DNA from: CF-162 sp040882565
Lineage (GTDB): Bacteria > Chloroflexota > Dehalococcoidia > SM23-28-2 > RBG-16-64-32
Direction of reading: 5' to 3'
Length of the DNA stretch: 64,000 bases
NCBI GenBank assembly: GCA_040882565.1
Contig: JBBEAZ010000024.1
Coordinates: 309,454 to 373,453, forward strand
How positions within the stretch are numbered: position 1 is the first letter of the stretch; the number at the start of each line of letters is the position of its first letter. The position numbers and the translations under genes were made by a program. Of this stretch, positions 34,973-43,690 are shown in pieces. The notes beneath the pieces were generated by a model. That model had not been told where the DNA came from. It worked only from the letters and a program-made list of their open reading frames with translations, and searched no databases.

Positions 34973-37841
34973 CGCGCTGCCGCTGGTAGGTCGCGTACAA
35001 CGCTCCGCCAAGCACCAGCACCACGACCGTTGCGATGCTAATGCGCTGGCCCCAGACGTACTCGTCCGGACGGAACTGCATCATCACCTCGTGCTCGCCG
35101 GCGGGCACGGCGATAACCTGAAGATCGTTGTCCCCGCGCAACACCTTCGCACCCTTGCCGTCGATCTTCACCTGCCAGCCGTCGTCGTAGCGCTCGCTGA
35201 GCAAAAGCCAGCCCCCAGCGCTAAAGTTCGTGCTTACCGCGAGGCTATCGCCGTCGTTGTCGGTGACCTCGGCCTCGAACGTGCCTTCTGCGGTCGTCGC
35301 CTCGGCGGTCGGAACGTCGTCTTCGGCGAACACAACCGACTGCGCCGGGTCGAAGCCGGCATCGGTGATGCGGATGAGAGCATCGTCACGCGTCGGGACG
35401 ACTTCCGACGCGCCAACGCCCCACGCGAGCGGCCTGGCGGCGGTGACCTCGTACACCATGCCGTCTGGCCCGTCGTAGACCTCCTTGGCCCAGTCACCGG
35501 GTGATCTCAGGGCGCGGTGCGTGAGCGTCCCATCGACAGGCGAGCCATCCACAATAAGCCGATTGACAGGGTTGGGGCTTTGCGGAGCGCCCCAGATGAT
35601 CAGCGGCCTTTCCTTGGTCGCCGTCGGAGCCTCTATCACGATAGTTGGCGCCCCCGCGTATCCGAAGGGCAATTCAACACGCTGCCACGATCCGTCGGGC
35701 ATTGAGCCGGCGTCGAAACTCGCCGAGGAGATCTCATGGCCCTGCGGCGCCTCAAGTACACGGATCGTTGCCTCGGTCCCGGGCGGTAGCCATCCTCCGT
35801 TGCTGACGAAGAACTCGACCGCGTCGGTTTCCGGCGGAACCCCGAATTGGAAGGTCTGGGTAACGTCACCGTACGCCGTGTAGGGTGTCTCCGCTGGGAG
35901 GAATTCGCTTACTGATGTCCATAACCCGGACGGGGTCGTGACGATGTACTTGACGCCGAGCAGCGACAGCAGGTTGCGGTTGACCTCGCCGCGGTTTGGC
36001 GCGACACGGACGTAACCGAACGCGATGGCGCGGCCGGTGTCGTCGTCAGACATCATCGGGTCGAGGTAGTCGAGATAGGCTTCGTTGCGGTAGTGGTCGT
36101 ACCCGATGATGGTGTTCAGCCCATAAACGTTGGGCGTGTTGCCGGGCATCACGTGGTCGCGGCCGTCTGACGCGATGGGCGCGATGCGGAAGAAGCCTCC
36201 TTGTTCCTGAAGAAACTCGATCAGGGGAGTAGTCGGATAGAGGTCATCTTTATCGACTGTGGCGTTGTAGCCGCTACCAAAAGCGAAGAGGTCGAGGAAG
36301 GTCAGCGCCAGGAGAAAGGCCGCGGCCTGTCGCGCGAGCAGCGGCCTCAGGCAGGCCACCACCACCGTCGCCGCACCGAGCACGATGAACGCGAGTTGCC
36401 GGTGGAAGGGCGTGCCGATCATCGTCCACGGAGCGGTGACGACACCATGCCCCTCGGTGATCCAGCGGAACGACTGGCCCTGGCCTCGGTCTATGTAAAG
36501 GACCGCGACAGCCATTAGCGCCACGGTTGCGACACCGGCGGTGACGGCCGCAAGTTGCCGGCGCTCACGCGCTGACGTTCTCGAATCGAGCAGCGCCGCA
36601 AGGCCTGCTGGGGCGACAAGAGCGACGGCTAGGTTGATCACAAAGAGCCACCGCCCCGCGGTGACCTGCTTGATGCCTGGAAGGTGTGCCAGCTCCTTGA
36701 GCGGCGGGATGCCGTAGACCTGCCCCGCTGCGAAGACGATTAGCGCTAGGCTGAACCAGCCCAGCCAGTTGCGGCGCAGGTGCCAGAGGCCAGCGATCGT
36801 GAGCGGGGCAATCGTTATCCCGATGTAGCCGAGCGCTTCGGGAGGATTGCCGAACGGCCCGAACCAGAAGTTCTCCGTGCCCCAGTAATCGGGAAAAAGG
36901 TTCGTCCAGGCGGTCTCCAGCGGCAAGTCGCCGAGGCCGACAGCGCGTCCGGTCTGGTAGCTACTGCCCGCAGCGCTCGATACCGACGGAATGAGCGAAT
37001 ACGCCGCGAGCAGCATCCCGACGAGCCCAGCCGCCACGTAGCCCGCCGTGTCAGTGGCGGCTTCGCGGAAGCGCCGCGCATAGACCGAAGGAGCCAGCCG
37101 CGTGGCACCGTAGAGCACCAGCACAGCACCGGTAACGATCCACGCCGGCACGTAGCCCAGGTATATCTCGATCGCGATGCAGGCGGCAGGTATCAAGAGA
37201 TACGCGGGATTCCGCACTTCACGGAAACGTTCGAAGCCAAAAAGCATGAGCGGCACAACGCCAAGGCTGGCGGGCAGGTGAGAATGCCCAAGCCAGACAA
37301 TGAAGTGCCCGTTGAATGAGTAAATGACCGCACCGAGGACGCAGGCAAGCCAGGGGTATTTGAACTGCCAGAGTAGCAAGTACATCGCGAGGCCGGCCAC
37401 CAGGATGATGATCAAGTGGTAGGCCGTATTGGCGACCTCGAAGGGCAATGCTTCGTAGACGTAGGCCGGCGGGTAAAATTGCATCCCCAGCGCGTCGACG
37501 AGGAACGTATTGCGGTCGCTCGTGATGTAGTCGTCCTGCCACCAGGAGTCGCCGGTCCCGTTGTAGAGCGCGTAACGCCTGGGGTACAAGATGTCCGCGT
37601 CGTCGGTCTGGTAGGGGTTCTCAGGTGAGAAACCGTCGGGCGCGGACGCCTTCCAGGGATAGCTGTTGTACATCAAGTCGGCAGGCGAGATGATGCGCTG
37701 CTGGAGTGTCACCTGCCAGAAGAAGGCCGCGATGAACAGCATCAACACGCAAGCAGCGGCGACATGTGGGCACCGGAGAGCGGTCAGGCGGTCGAGGGGG
37801 CTACGGCGGGCCGGGGTGGTGGTTTCGCCCGCGGGCGTCAA
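34932..37841 (-). CDS. YfhO-family membrane protein
   Basis: A 969-residue polytopic membrane protein of the YfhO family. At the N-terminus one span ('VLMLFIAAFFWQVTL'), then an extracytoplasmic loop 'SPADLMYNSYPWK', a further ten or so spans, and a large C-terminal extracytoplasmic beta-rich domain ending with a final span 'WGQRISIATVVVLVLGGALYA'. YfhO-type proteins are linked to glycosylation of cell-wall polymers such as lipoteichoic acid; the enzymology is unproven here. It overlaps the ATPase gene by 4 bp upstream and the convergent fusion gene by 41 bp downstream. Confidence 0.88.
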   Translation of the reverse strand: MTPAGETTTPARRSPLDRLTALRCPHVAAACVLMLFIAAFFWQVTLQQRIISPADLMYNSYPWKASAPDGFSPENPYQTDDADILYPRRYALYNGTGDSWWQDDYITSDRNTFLVDALGMQFYPPAYVYEALPFEVANTAYHLIIILVAGLAMYLLLWQFKYPWLACVLGAVIYSFNGHFIVWLGHSHLPASLGVVPLMLFGFERFREVRNPAYLLIPAACIAIEIYLGYVPAWIVTGAVLVLYGATRLAPSVYARRFREAATDTAGYVAAGLVGMLLAAYSLIPSVSSAAGSSYQTGRAVGLGDLPLETAWTNLFPDYWGTENFWFGPFGNPPEALGYIGITIAPLTIAGLWHLRRNWLGWFSLALIVFAAGQVYGIPPLKELAHLPGIKQVTAGRWLFVINLAVALVAPAGLAALLDSRTSARERRQLAAVTAGVATVALMAVAVLYIDRGQGQSFRWITEGHGVVTAPWTMIGTPFHRQLAFIVLGAATVVVACLRPLLARQAAAFLLALTFLDLFAFGSGYNATVDKDDLYPTTPLIEFLQEQGGFFRIAPIASDGRDHVMPGNTPNVYGLNTIIGYDHYRNEAYLDYLDPMMSDDDTGRAIAFGYVRVAPNRGEVNRNLLSLLGVKYIVTTPSGLWTSVSEFLPAETPYTAYGDVTQTFQFGVPPETDAVEFFVSNGGWLPPGTEATIRVLEAPQGHEISSASFDAGSMPDGSWQRVELPFGYAGAPTIVIEAPTATKERPLIIWGAPQSPNPVNRLIVDGSPVDGTLTHRALRSPGDWAKEVYDGPDGMVYEVTAARPLAWGVGASEVVPTRDDALIRITDAGFDPAQSVVFAEDDVPTAEATTAEGTFEAEVTDNDGDSLAVSTNFSAGGWLLLSERYDDGWQVKIDGKGAKVLRGDNDLQVIAVPAGEHEVMMQFRPDEYVWGQRISIATVVVLVLGGALYATYQRQRAKVSAQTDGRRRS

Positions 37842-38611
37842 ACCGCCTCCATGTAGTGGGGCACCGTCGCCATGTACTCGGCGACGACCCGCTTGGCCGG
37901 GCCGTCAGCGGCGAGGCGGCCATGGTCCAGCCAAATGGCGCGGTCGCAGAAGCTAGTGATCGTCTCGGCGCTGTGAGAGACGACCACAATCGTTATGCCG
38001 CGCTGTTTGAACTCGTGCATACGCTCATGGCACTTCTCCTGGAAGAACGCGTCCCCCACCGACAGCACCTCGTCCACGAGGAGGACTTCCGGATTGCTGT
38101 GGACGGCGACGGCGAAACCTAGACGAACGTACATGCCGGAGGAGTAGCGCTTGACCGGCATGTCGATAAATTCCTGCAGCTCGGCGAACTCGACGATCGC
38201 CGGGAACTGCTCGTTGATCTCACGCTCCGACATGCCGAGAATCGAGCCGTTAAGGTGCACGTTCTCACGGCCGGTAAGGTCGGGGTGGAAGCCAGCGCCC
38301 AGCTCGATAAGCGGCGAGACGCGGCCGCCGACGAACACCTGCCCCTCGCTCGGCGCGGTGACCCCGGCAATGAGCTTGAGCGCAGTACTCTTGCCGCTGC
38401 CGTTGCGGCCGATGATGCCCAACGTTTCGCCCCGCGCCACGGTGAAACTGACGTCCGTGAGCGCGCGAAACTCATCGCCCCAGGGCTTACGCGAGATGAT
38501 GGCGGTGGCGAACTCGCGCAGGGTACGGCCGTCCTTCAGGAAGAAGCGCTTGGTGACGTCACGGAATTCGATCTCGGGCTCAGGATCGAGCGGATTAGAT
38601 GCTGTCTGCAA
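37838..38611 (-). CDS. Polysaccharide ABC transporter ATP-binding protein (TagH/RfbE type)
   Basis: Nucleotide-binding subunit of an O-antigen/teichoic acid exporter, about 257 residues. Walker A 'GIIGRNGSGKSTALKLI', signature motif 'VKRYSSGMYVRLGFAVAV' (YSSGM variant typical for this group), Walker B 'VLLVDEVLSVGDAFF' and H-loop 'VVVSHS'. It lacks the C-terminal carbohydrate-binding domain seen in Wzt, so substrate recognition would not be through a Wzt-type tail. The start is likely the TTG at 38611, inside the end of the permease gene; no ATG is near. It forms an operon permease-ATPase-YfhO. Confidence 0.9.
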   Translation of the reverse strand: MQTASNPLDPEPEIEFRDVTKRFFLKDGRTLREFATAIISRKPWGDEFRALTDVSFTVARGETLGIIGRNGSGKSTALKLIAGVTAPSEGQVFVGGRVSPLIELGAGFHPDLTGRENVHLNGSILGMSEREINEQFPAIVEFAELQEFIDMPVKRYSSGMYVRLGFAVAVHSNPEVLLVDEVLSVGDAFFQEKCHERMHEFKQRGITIVVVSHSAETITSFCDRAIWLDHGRLAADGPAKRVVAEYMATVPHYMEAV

Positions 38612-39440
38612 ATCCCTTTTCCATCTTCTTGAACAGGTAATAGCCGCCAAGGAACGTGACAACCGCAATCACAACGCCCAGCAAAACTTTCTCCACGTCC
38701 GGGTCCTCCCCGTAAAGCATCGTCCGGCGATAGGCGTCAATGAACACGGCATTGGGGTTGAGGTCGAAGAGGATCTCGTATTTGTCCGGAACGATATCCA
38801 CCGGGTAGATCACCGGCGTCAGATAGAACCAGAGCGTGAGCGCCACACCAACGAGGAACCGGACGTCATGGAAGTAGAGGTTGAGCGCGGCCAGCGGGTA
38901 TGTGAGCCCGAGCAGGAAGATGAGGTGGATGCCGAAGAGGAGGGGCAGCCAGTACGACGTGGCCTCGGGCAACCGGCCATAGTAGGCCATCAGCGCGCCG
39001 AGAATCACCAGCCCGAAGAACAGGTCGACTAGTTTCGTGAAGACGGCCGCCGTGGGCAAGACCTCGCGCGGGAAGTAGACCTTCGTGACGAGCGTCGAGG
39101 CATTCACGACGGAGTCGGTCCCGGACGACAGCGCGTTCGAGAAGAAGAGCCAGGGAATGAGGCCGACGAAGAGGAAGAGCGGATACGGCAGGTCACCGGC
39201 CGGTTGCACCCGCAAGATCGTGGAGAATACGAACGAGAGGATGATCATCTGGCTGAGCGGGTTCACGAACGCCCAGGCATAGCCGAGGACCGATTGTTTG
39301 TACTGGCCGCGCAGGTGGCGGATCGTCATGTGCCAGAGCAGGTCGCGCCGGCGCCAGAAGCCGAGCAAGTTCGCGGCCATGTCGAACGGGCCGGTGGCAG
39401 TGGAAAGCGGTTGCCTGCGGAGGGATTGGGATCGAGCCAT
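38595..39440 (-). CDS. Polysaccharide ABC transporter permease (TagG/Wzm type)
   Basis: ABC-2 type permease, 281 residues, six membrane spans. N-terminal region 'LLWHMTIRHLRGQYKQSVLGYAWAFVNPLSQMIILSFVF' and C-terminal 'LTLWFYLTPVIYPVDIVPDKYEILFDLNPNAVFIDAYRRTML' are hallmarks of TagG/RfbD-like exporters of polysaccharide. It forms the first gene of the permease-ATPase-YfhO run. With the ATPase it would export a completed lipid-linked chain, complementary to, or different in substrate from, the Wzx-like flippase at the other end of the locus. Confidence 0.92.
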   Translation of the reverse strand: MARSQSLRRQPLSTATGPFDMAANLLGFWRRRDLLWHMTIRHLRGQYKQSVLGYAWAFVNPLSQMIILSFVFSTILRVQPAGDLPYPLFLFVGLIPWLFFSNALSSGTDSVVNASTLVTKVYFPREVLPTAAVFTKLVDLFFGLVILGALMAYYGRLPEATSYWLPLLFGIHLIFLLGLTYPLAALNLYFHDVRFLVGVALTLWFYLTPVIYPVDIVPDKYEILFDLNPNAVFIDAYRRTMLYGEDPDVEKVLLGVVIAVVTFLGGYYLFKKMEKGFADSI

Positions 39441-39517
39441 ATCAGAGGTGACAACGCGAAGCGTGGATGCGCGGGTTCGCTCGCCTGATGTTATGCGCCG
39501 CCTTCAGGCTGAGGCAA

Positions 39518-40321
39518 CTACTGGCGCTGCGCCGGGTCGGGGCGGCCGAAGCGCATCGGCGCCTCGATTAAGCGCGGTGGGCGCCCATAGATGACGGACA
39601 TCGCGACGCCGTTCAGCTCTTCGTCGCGAATCAGTTGCATGACGGCCTCGGCGATCGTCGCCGGCTCGATCATCGGCATACTGTCGAGCATCGCCTCCAC
39701 CTGCGCGCGCTCCTTTTGATCGAGGTCTTCGCGCACTCGGCGCACCATCGGCGTGTCGACGACACCCGGGCAGACGCAGTTCACGCGGATGCCGTCCTCC
39801 TGCTGCAGGTAGGTCAACGACCGAGTCAGGCCGACGACGCCGTGCTTGGCCGCGGCGTAGATCGGGTCCGGCATGTAGCCCATCAGCCCGGCGACTGAGG
39901 CCGTGCTGACGATGACGCCGCCACCGCGGCGTCGCATCGCAGGCACTTCCGCCTGGATGCCGGCGGCGACGGCCCAGAGGTCGACGAAGAACGTGCGCTC
40001 CCAGTGTTCCGGAGGCGCATCGGGAAAGCGCGGCCTGGGCGTACCGATGCCCGCGTTGTTGTAGGCGATGTCCAAGCCGCCAAACGTCTCCTCCGTGAAC
40101 GAGACCATATGCTCGACGTCGTATCGCTTCGTGACGTCGGTGCGCACGAAGGCGGCTTGCCCACCGGCTCCCTTCACCATTCCCACGGTCTCGTTCCCGC
40201 CGTCCTCCTGAACGTCGGCGATGACCACAGAGGCCCTGGCCGCCGCGAGCGCGACCGCTGTCGCCCGGCCGATTCCCGAGCCGCCACCTGTGATCAGTGC
40301 TACCTTCCCGGCTGGGTCCAT
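39518..40321 (-). CDS. SDR-family oxidoreductase
   Basis: Classical short-chain dehydrogenase, about 267 residues: 'ALITGGGSGIGRATAVALA' (TGGGxGIG), 'NNAG' in 'IAYNNAGIG', catalytic Ser in 'IVSTASVAGLMG', and 'YAAAKHGVVGLTRSL' with Tyr and Lys. The C-terminal 'MQLIRDEELNGVAMSVIYG' fits the SDR core. ATG at 40321; there is an in-frame upstream extension that would start inside non-coding sequence and is rejected. It lies 77 bp downstream of the permease promoter region and diverges from the Gfo/Idh/MocA gene. Substrate unknown. Confidence 0.9.
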   Translation of the reverse strand: MDPAGKVALITGGGSGIGRATAVALAAARASVVIADVQEDGGNETVGMVKGAGGQAAFVRTDVTKRYDVEHMVSFTEETFGGLDIAYNNAGIGTPRPRFPDAPPEHWERTFFVDLWAVAAGIQAEVPAMRRRGGGVIVSTASVAGLMGYMPDPIYAAAKHGVVGLTRSLTYLQQEDGIRVNCVCPGVVDTPMVRRVREDLDQKERAQVEAMLDSMPMIEPATIAEAVMQLIRDEELNGVAMSVIYGRPPRLIEAPMRFGRPDPAQRQ

Positions 40322-40477
40322 GATTCGCTCCTCCTGCGCCGGTAGTCTGTGGCAATCGGGCGCGTCCTGCAACCCGGTGCACATCGCCCCGCGGATACCT
40401 CCACAGCGCACGACAGAAGTTGTAGACTATGCGCCAAGCCCATCGCTCGGCGTGCGGCACGCCTGGAAGGGGGAACG

Positions 40478-41638
40478 ATGAGCATCAGACTAGGCATCGT
40501 CGGCTCGCGGTTCGTCGCGAGCGCGCACGCAGAGGGGCTACGCCACGTGCCCGGTGTAGAGTTGGTTGCCGCCTGCTCGCCGAACCCGGAGCACGTCTGG
40601 GACTTCCACAAGCGCTTCGGCATCGAGCATGCCTTCGCCGACTACAAGGACATGCTCGCCAGCGGCTTCATGGACGCGATCACTGTCGCCTGTCCCAACG
40701 ACCTGCACGCCGAGATCGCGATCGCCGCGGCCGAGGCCGGCAAGCACGTCTTCGTCGACAAACCGCTCGCCATGAACCTCGGCGAGTGCGATCGCATGAT
40801 CGAGGCCTGCCAGAAGGCGGGCGTCATCCTGATGTACGGCGAGAACCTCTGCTTCGCTCCCAAGTATGTGCGGGCCAAGCAGCTCGCGGACGAAGGGGCG
40901 CTGGGGGACGTCTACTACGTACGGCAGGTTGAATGCCACTACGGCCCGCATGCCGACTGGTTCTGGGACGTCAACCGCTCCGGCGGCGGTGTCCTGATGG
41001 ACATGGGCTGCCACTCGATCGCCTACTGCCGCTGGGTCTTCGGCAATGCGCCGGTCGAGTCCGTCTCAGCCGAGGCCGCAAACTTCGTGCACAAAGGCCG
41101 GACAAAGGGCGACGACCACGCGATCGTCACGATGCGTTTCGCCCCCAGCGAGAAGCATCCGCGCGGCGGGCTCGGTGTCGCCGAGAACTCGTGGGCGCGC
41201 ATCGGCGGCCTCGACGACCGCGCCGAAATCTACGGCTCGAAAGGCCTGACCGTCGCCGACATCGCCCGCGGCAGCGCCCTCCACACCTACAGCGCCGAGG
41301 GCTATGGCTACGCCGGCGAGAAGGCGGAATGGACACGAGGCTGGACCTGGACGAGCTTCGACGAGGCGTGGAACTACGGCTTCCCCCAGGAAATGGCGCA
41401 CTTCGCCCGCTGCATCGAGACCGGCGAGTCGCCGATGCTGACCGGCGAAGACGGCCGCGCGGTGCTCGAGATCATCTGCGCGGCGTATCTATCCGCGCGC
41501 ACGGGCGAGCGGGTGAAGTTGCCGCTTGCGACCAACGCCCGCAAGCCGATCGACCTCTGGCTGAAGGGCGAACCGTCCACGCCGAATTTGAAGGCCGAGG
41601 CGCCCGCTCCGGATGCTGAATCGGCGTCACCTAAGTAA
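40478..41638 (+). CDS. Gfo/Idh/MocA-family oxidoreductase
   Basis: NAD(P)-dependent sugar- or inositol-dehydrogenase-like enzyme, 386 residues. N-terminal Rossmann domain 'IRLGIVGSRFVASAHAEGL' and the conserved 'GKHVFVDKPLAMNLGECDRMIEACQKAGV' with the EKP-like motif changed to DKP; C-terminal domain with 'GGGVLMDMGCHSIAYCRWVFG', whose Asp and His are the expected catalytic region. The tail is Pro/Ala-rich. ATG at 40478 follows a GGAAGGGGG Shine-Dalgarno region. Substrate unknown. Confidence 0.9.
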   Translation: MSIRLGIVGSRFVASAHAEGLRHVPGVELVAACSPNPEHVWDFHKRFGIEHAFADYKDMLASGFMDAITVACPNDLHAEIAIAAAEAGKHVFVDKPLAMNLGECDRMIEACQKAGVILMYGENLCFAPKYVRAKQLADEGALGDVYYVRQVECHYGPHADWFWDVNRSGGGVLMDMGCHSIAYCRWVFGNAPVESVSAEAANFVHKGRTKGDDHAIVTMRFAPSEKHPRGGLGVAENSWARIGGLDDRAEIYGSKGLTVADIARGSALHTYSAEGYGYAGEKAEWTRGWTWTSFDEAWNYGFPQEMAHFARCIETGESPMLTGEDGRAVLEIICAAYLSARTGERVKLPLATNARKPIDLWLKGEPSTPNLKAEAPAPDAESASPK

Positions 41639-41641
41639 CAT

Positions 41642-41655
41642 ACTGACCGTTCAGT
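41642..41655. promoter_or_regulatory. TetR-like palindromic operator
   Basis: ACTGACCGTTCAGT, an almost perfect palindrome (ACTGA-N4-TCAGT), lies directly upstream of the -35 box of the LLM oxidoreductase gene. It resembles operators of TetR-family repressors, but no TetR gene is in the window. Confidence 0.4.
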
Positions 41656-41661
41656 CACTTG

Positions 41662-41690
41662 TTGACTTCCCCACCTCTTAGTGCCATTAT
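41662..41690 (+). promoter_or_regulatory. Promoter of the LLM oxidoreductase gene
   Basis: TTGACT (41662-41667), 17-nt spacer, CATTAT (41685-41690), followed by AGGAGG and ATG at 41724. Confidence 0.6.
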
Positions 41691-41723
41691 TTGGCCCGAC
41701 ATCGAATCCCAGGAGGTCCCCTC

Positions 41724-42977
41724 ATGAAGTTCGGCCTGTTTTACGAGCACCAGATCCCCCGCCCGCGCGACCAGGAGCAGTGGGACCCTGACGCCGAACA
41801 CCAGATGATGAAGAACGCCCTCGACCAGATCGAGCTGGCGGACCAACTCGGTTTCGACTACGTCTTCGAGGTCGAGCACCACTTCCTCGAAGAGTACTCG
41901 CACTCTTCCGCGCCCGAGGTCTTCCTCGCGGCGGCCAGCCAGCGCACGAAGAACATCCGCCTGGGCCACGGCATCGTCCTCATGCCGCCCCGCTACAACC
42001 ACCCCGCCCGCGTCGCTGAGCGCATCGCCACGCTCGACCTCGTCTCCGACGGCCGCGTCGAGTTCGGCACGGGCGAATCCGGCTCCGAGATGGAGATGGG
42101 CGGTTTCGGCGTGCAGCGCGAGGACAAGAAGCAGATGTGGGAAGAGGCGACGCGCGAAGTCGTCAAGATGATGACCGAAACGCCGTACCCCGGCATGGAA
42201 GGCGCCTACTTCGGCATGCCTTCGCGCAACGTCGTACCCAAGCCGCTGCAGAAGCCGCACCCGCCGCTCTGGGTCGCCTCCTCGCGCCGCGAGACGACGA
42301 TGGTCGGCGCCCGCCTCGGCATGGGTTCTCTGGGCTTCGCCTTCGAGACGCCGACAGAGGCCGAAGAGCGCGCCGAGGAGTACTACCGCCTCGTCCGCGA
42401 AGAGTGCTATCCGATTGGCAAGGCGATCAACCCGGCGCTCGGCGTCGTCTCCGTCCTTTCCTGCTTCGACAGCGACGAAGAGGCGATCGAGAAGGGCATG
42501 GAGGGCGCGCAGTTCTTCGCTTACTCCCTCGCCTACTTTTACAACCCCTTCACCGGCGGCAACCACGCGCCGGGCAAGAAGAACATCTACAAGCAGTTCG
42601 CCGATGCCCCGGAAGATCAGCGCTGGGGCCCGTTCGGCGACGCCTTCCGCGGTTTCGGTGGCTTCGGCGGTGGCGGTTCGGGCGACGAGCCGAAGGACGA
42701 GGTCACGCGCGCTCTCTGGCGCGCCGCTCAGCGTGGCGGCTGCATCGGCTCGCCGGACTTCATCAAGGACACGCTCCGCCAGTACGAGGCATCACACCTC
42801 GACCTGATGATCTTCGTCGCCCAGTGCGGCGCCCGCAAGCACGACGACGTCATGGACTCGATCTACCGCACCGGCACGAAAGTCATCCCCGAGTTCAAGG
42901 AACGCCACGCAGAGCACCAGAAGTGGCGCGCCCGCCAGCTCGAGGGCGTCGAGCACCTGGTGAATTCGACGATCTAG
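41724..42977 (+). CDS. LLM class flavin-dependent oxidoreductase
   Basis: Luciferase-like TIM-barrel monooxygenase of about 417 residues. 'MKFGLFYEHQIPRP', 'FDYVFEVEHHFLEEYSHSSAPEVFLAAASQRT', 'GHGIVLMPPRYNHPARVAERIATLDLVSDGRVEFGTGE' are family hallmarks; it would use reduced FMN or F420 on an unknown substrate. A Gly/Phe-rich run ('FGGFGGGGSGDE') lies around residue 315, an uncommon insertion. AGGAGG upstream supports the start. A 108-residue gene follows after 26 bp on the same strand. It is a probable operon of oxidoreductase plus small protein. Confidence 0.92.
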   Translation: MKFGLFYEHQIPRPRDQEQWDPDAEHQMMKNALDQIELADQLGFDYVFEVEHHFLEEYSHSSAPEVFLAAASQRTKNIRLGHGIVLMPPRYNHPARVAERIATLDLVSDGRVEFGTGESGSEMEMGGFGVQREDKKQMWEEATREVVKMMTETPYPGMEGAYFGMPSRNVVPKPLQKPHPPLWVASSRRETTMVGARLGMGSLGFAFETPTEAEERAEEYYRLVREECYPIGKAINPALGVVSVLSCFDSDEEAIEKGMEGAQFFAYSLAYFYNPFTGGNHAPGKKNIYKQFADAPEDQRWGPFGDAFRGFGGFGGGGSGDEPKDEVTRALWRAAQRGGCIGSPDFIKDTLRQYEASHLDLMIFVAQCGARKHDDVMDSIYRTGTKVIPEFKERHAEHQKWRARQLEGVEHLVNSTI

Positions 42978-43003
42978 AGGGCAGGCGCGAAAGTGGAGCA
43001 GAG

Positions 43004-43330
43004 TTGGCCTCAAAAGTAGACCGCATACAGGACGAGAGCCTGCGCACGGCGCTGCAGGACGCCCAGACTGCGCTCCGCACGGGCGACTACAAGAAGGTCG
43101 TCGAGTTGGCTTCAGGCGCCTACGTAGAGCTGCTGCGCCGCAAGCCCGAACTGCTGCAGGGCCAGGCGCAGTTCATGAGCGTGATGTTTTTCCCGCGCCT
43201 CGGCGCCCATCTCGTCGTCAACACCAACGGCGTGCCGGAGATCGTCTGGGACCGCGAGAAGTTCATCTTCTCGGAGGCGATCACTTACTACGAATACACA
43301 GTCGACAACCTGATCAAGAACAAACTCTAG
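43004..43330 (+). CDS. Conserved small protein of unknown function, LLM partner
   Basis: A 108-residue soluble protein: N-terminal helical region 'LRTALQDAQTALRTGDYKKVVELASGAYVELLRRKPELL' followed by 'FFPRLGAHLVVNTNGVPEIVWDREKFIFSEAITYYEYTVD'. I recognise no family. TTG at 43004 was chosen; GGAG 6 nt upstream supports it, and there is no ATG in frame. It follows the LLM oxidoreductase by 26 bp on the same strand and may be co-transcribed, so an accessory role is possible. Confidence 0.65.
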   Translation: MASKVDRIQDESLRTALQDAQTALRTGDYKKVVELASGAYVELLRRKPELLQGQAQFMSVMFFPRLGAHLVVNTNGVPEIVWDREKFIFSEAITYYEYTVDNLIKNKL

Positions 43331-43362
43331 CCGACAATGGGTGCGGGGTAACCGCAGCGGAG

Positions 43363-43671
43363 TTAGCCCGAGACGATCTCGCTGATCTGGACCTCGGGCC
43401 GCGCGTCCGTGTAGTTCGGCGTATCGGCCATGAACTCCGCCGCGTGAGGCGCGAACGCCTGCACGAACTCCGGCACTGAGTTGAAGTACATGTGGCCGAC
43501 CGCCATGTAGGGCGCCGGCGACCCGGGCGCCGCGCCTGCCACGCCCTTGTCGACCTCAAACCGGATCATCGCCGGTCCCGCCTTCTCCGCCACCATCTTC
43601 ATGTGATTGTTGATGTAATAGTCCTGGTCGAACTTGCCGCCGTTGGGGTACAGGATTGAAACACGGATCAT
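43363..43671 (-). CDS. EthD-family protein
   Basis: A 102-residue EthD-like protein of the dimeric alpha/beta-barrel superfamily: 'MIRVSILYPNGGKFDQDYYINNHMKMV', 'MYFNSVPEFVQAFAPHAAEF' and 'PEVQISEIVSG' are typical. EthD in ethyl tert-butyl ether degradation is of unresolved role, and many members have unknown function. ATG at 43671 was chosen over an upstream extension that runs into the MBL gene. It follows the MBL-fold gene by 19 bp and belongs to the D-aminoacylase-MBL-EthD run. Confidence 0.82.
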   Translation of the reverse strand: MIRVSILYPNGGKFDQDYYINNHMKMVAEKAGPAMIRFEVDKGVAGAAPGSPAPYMAVGHMYFNSVPEFVQAFAPHAAEFMADTPNYTDARPEVQISEIVSG

Positions 43672-43690
43672 CTGGGGCACCTCCTGCTCG

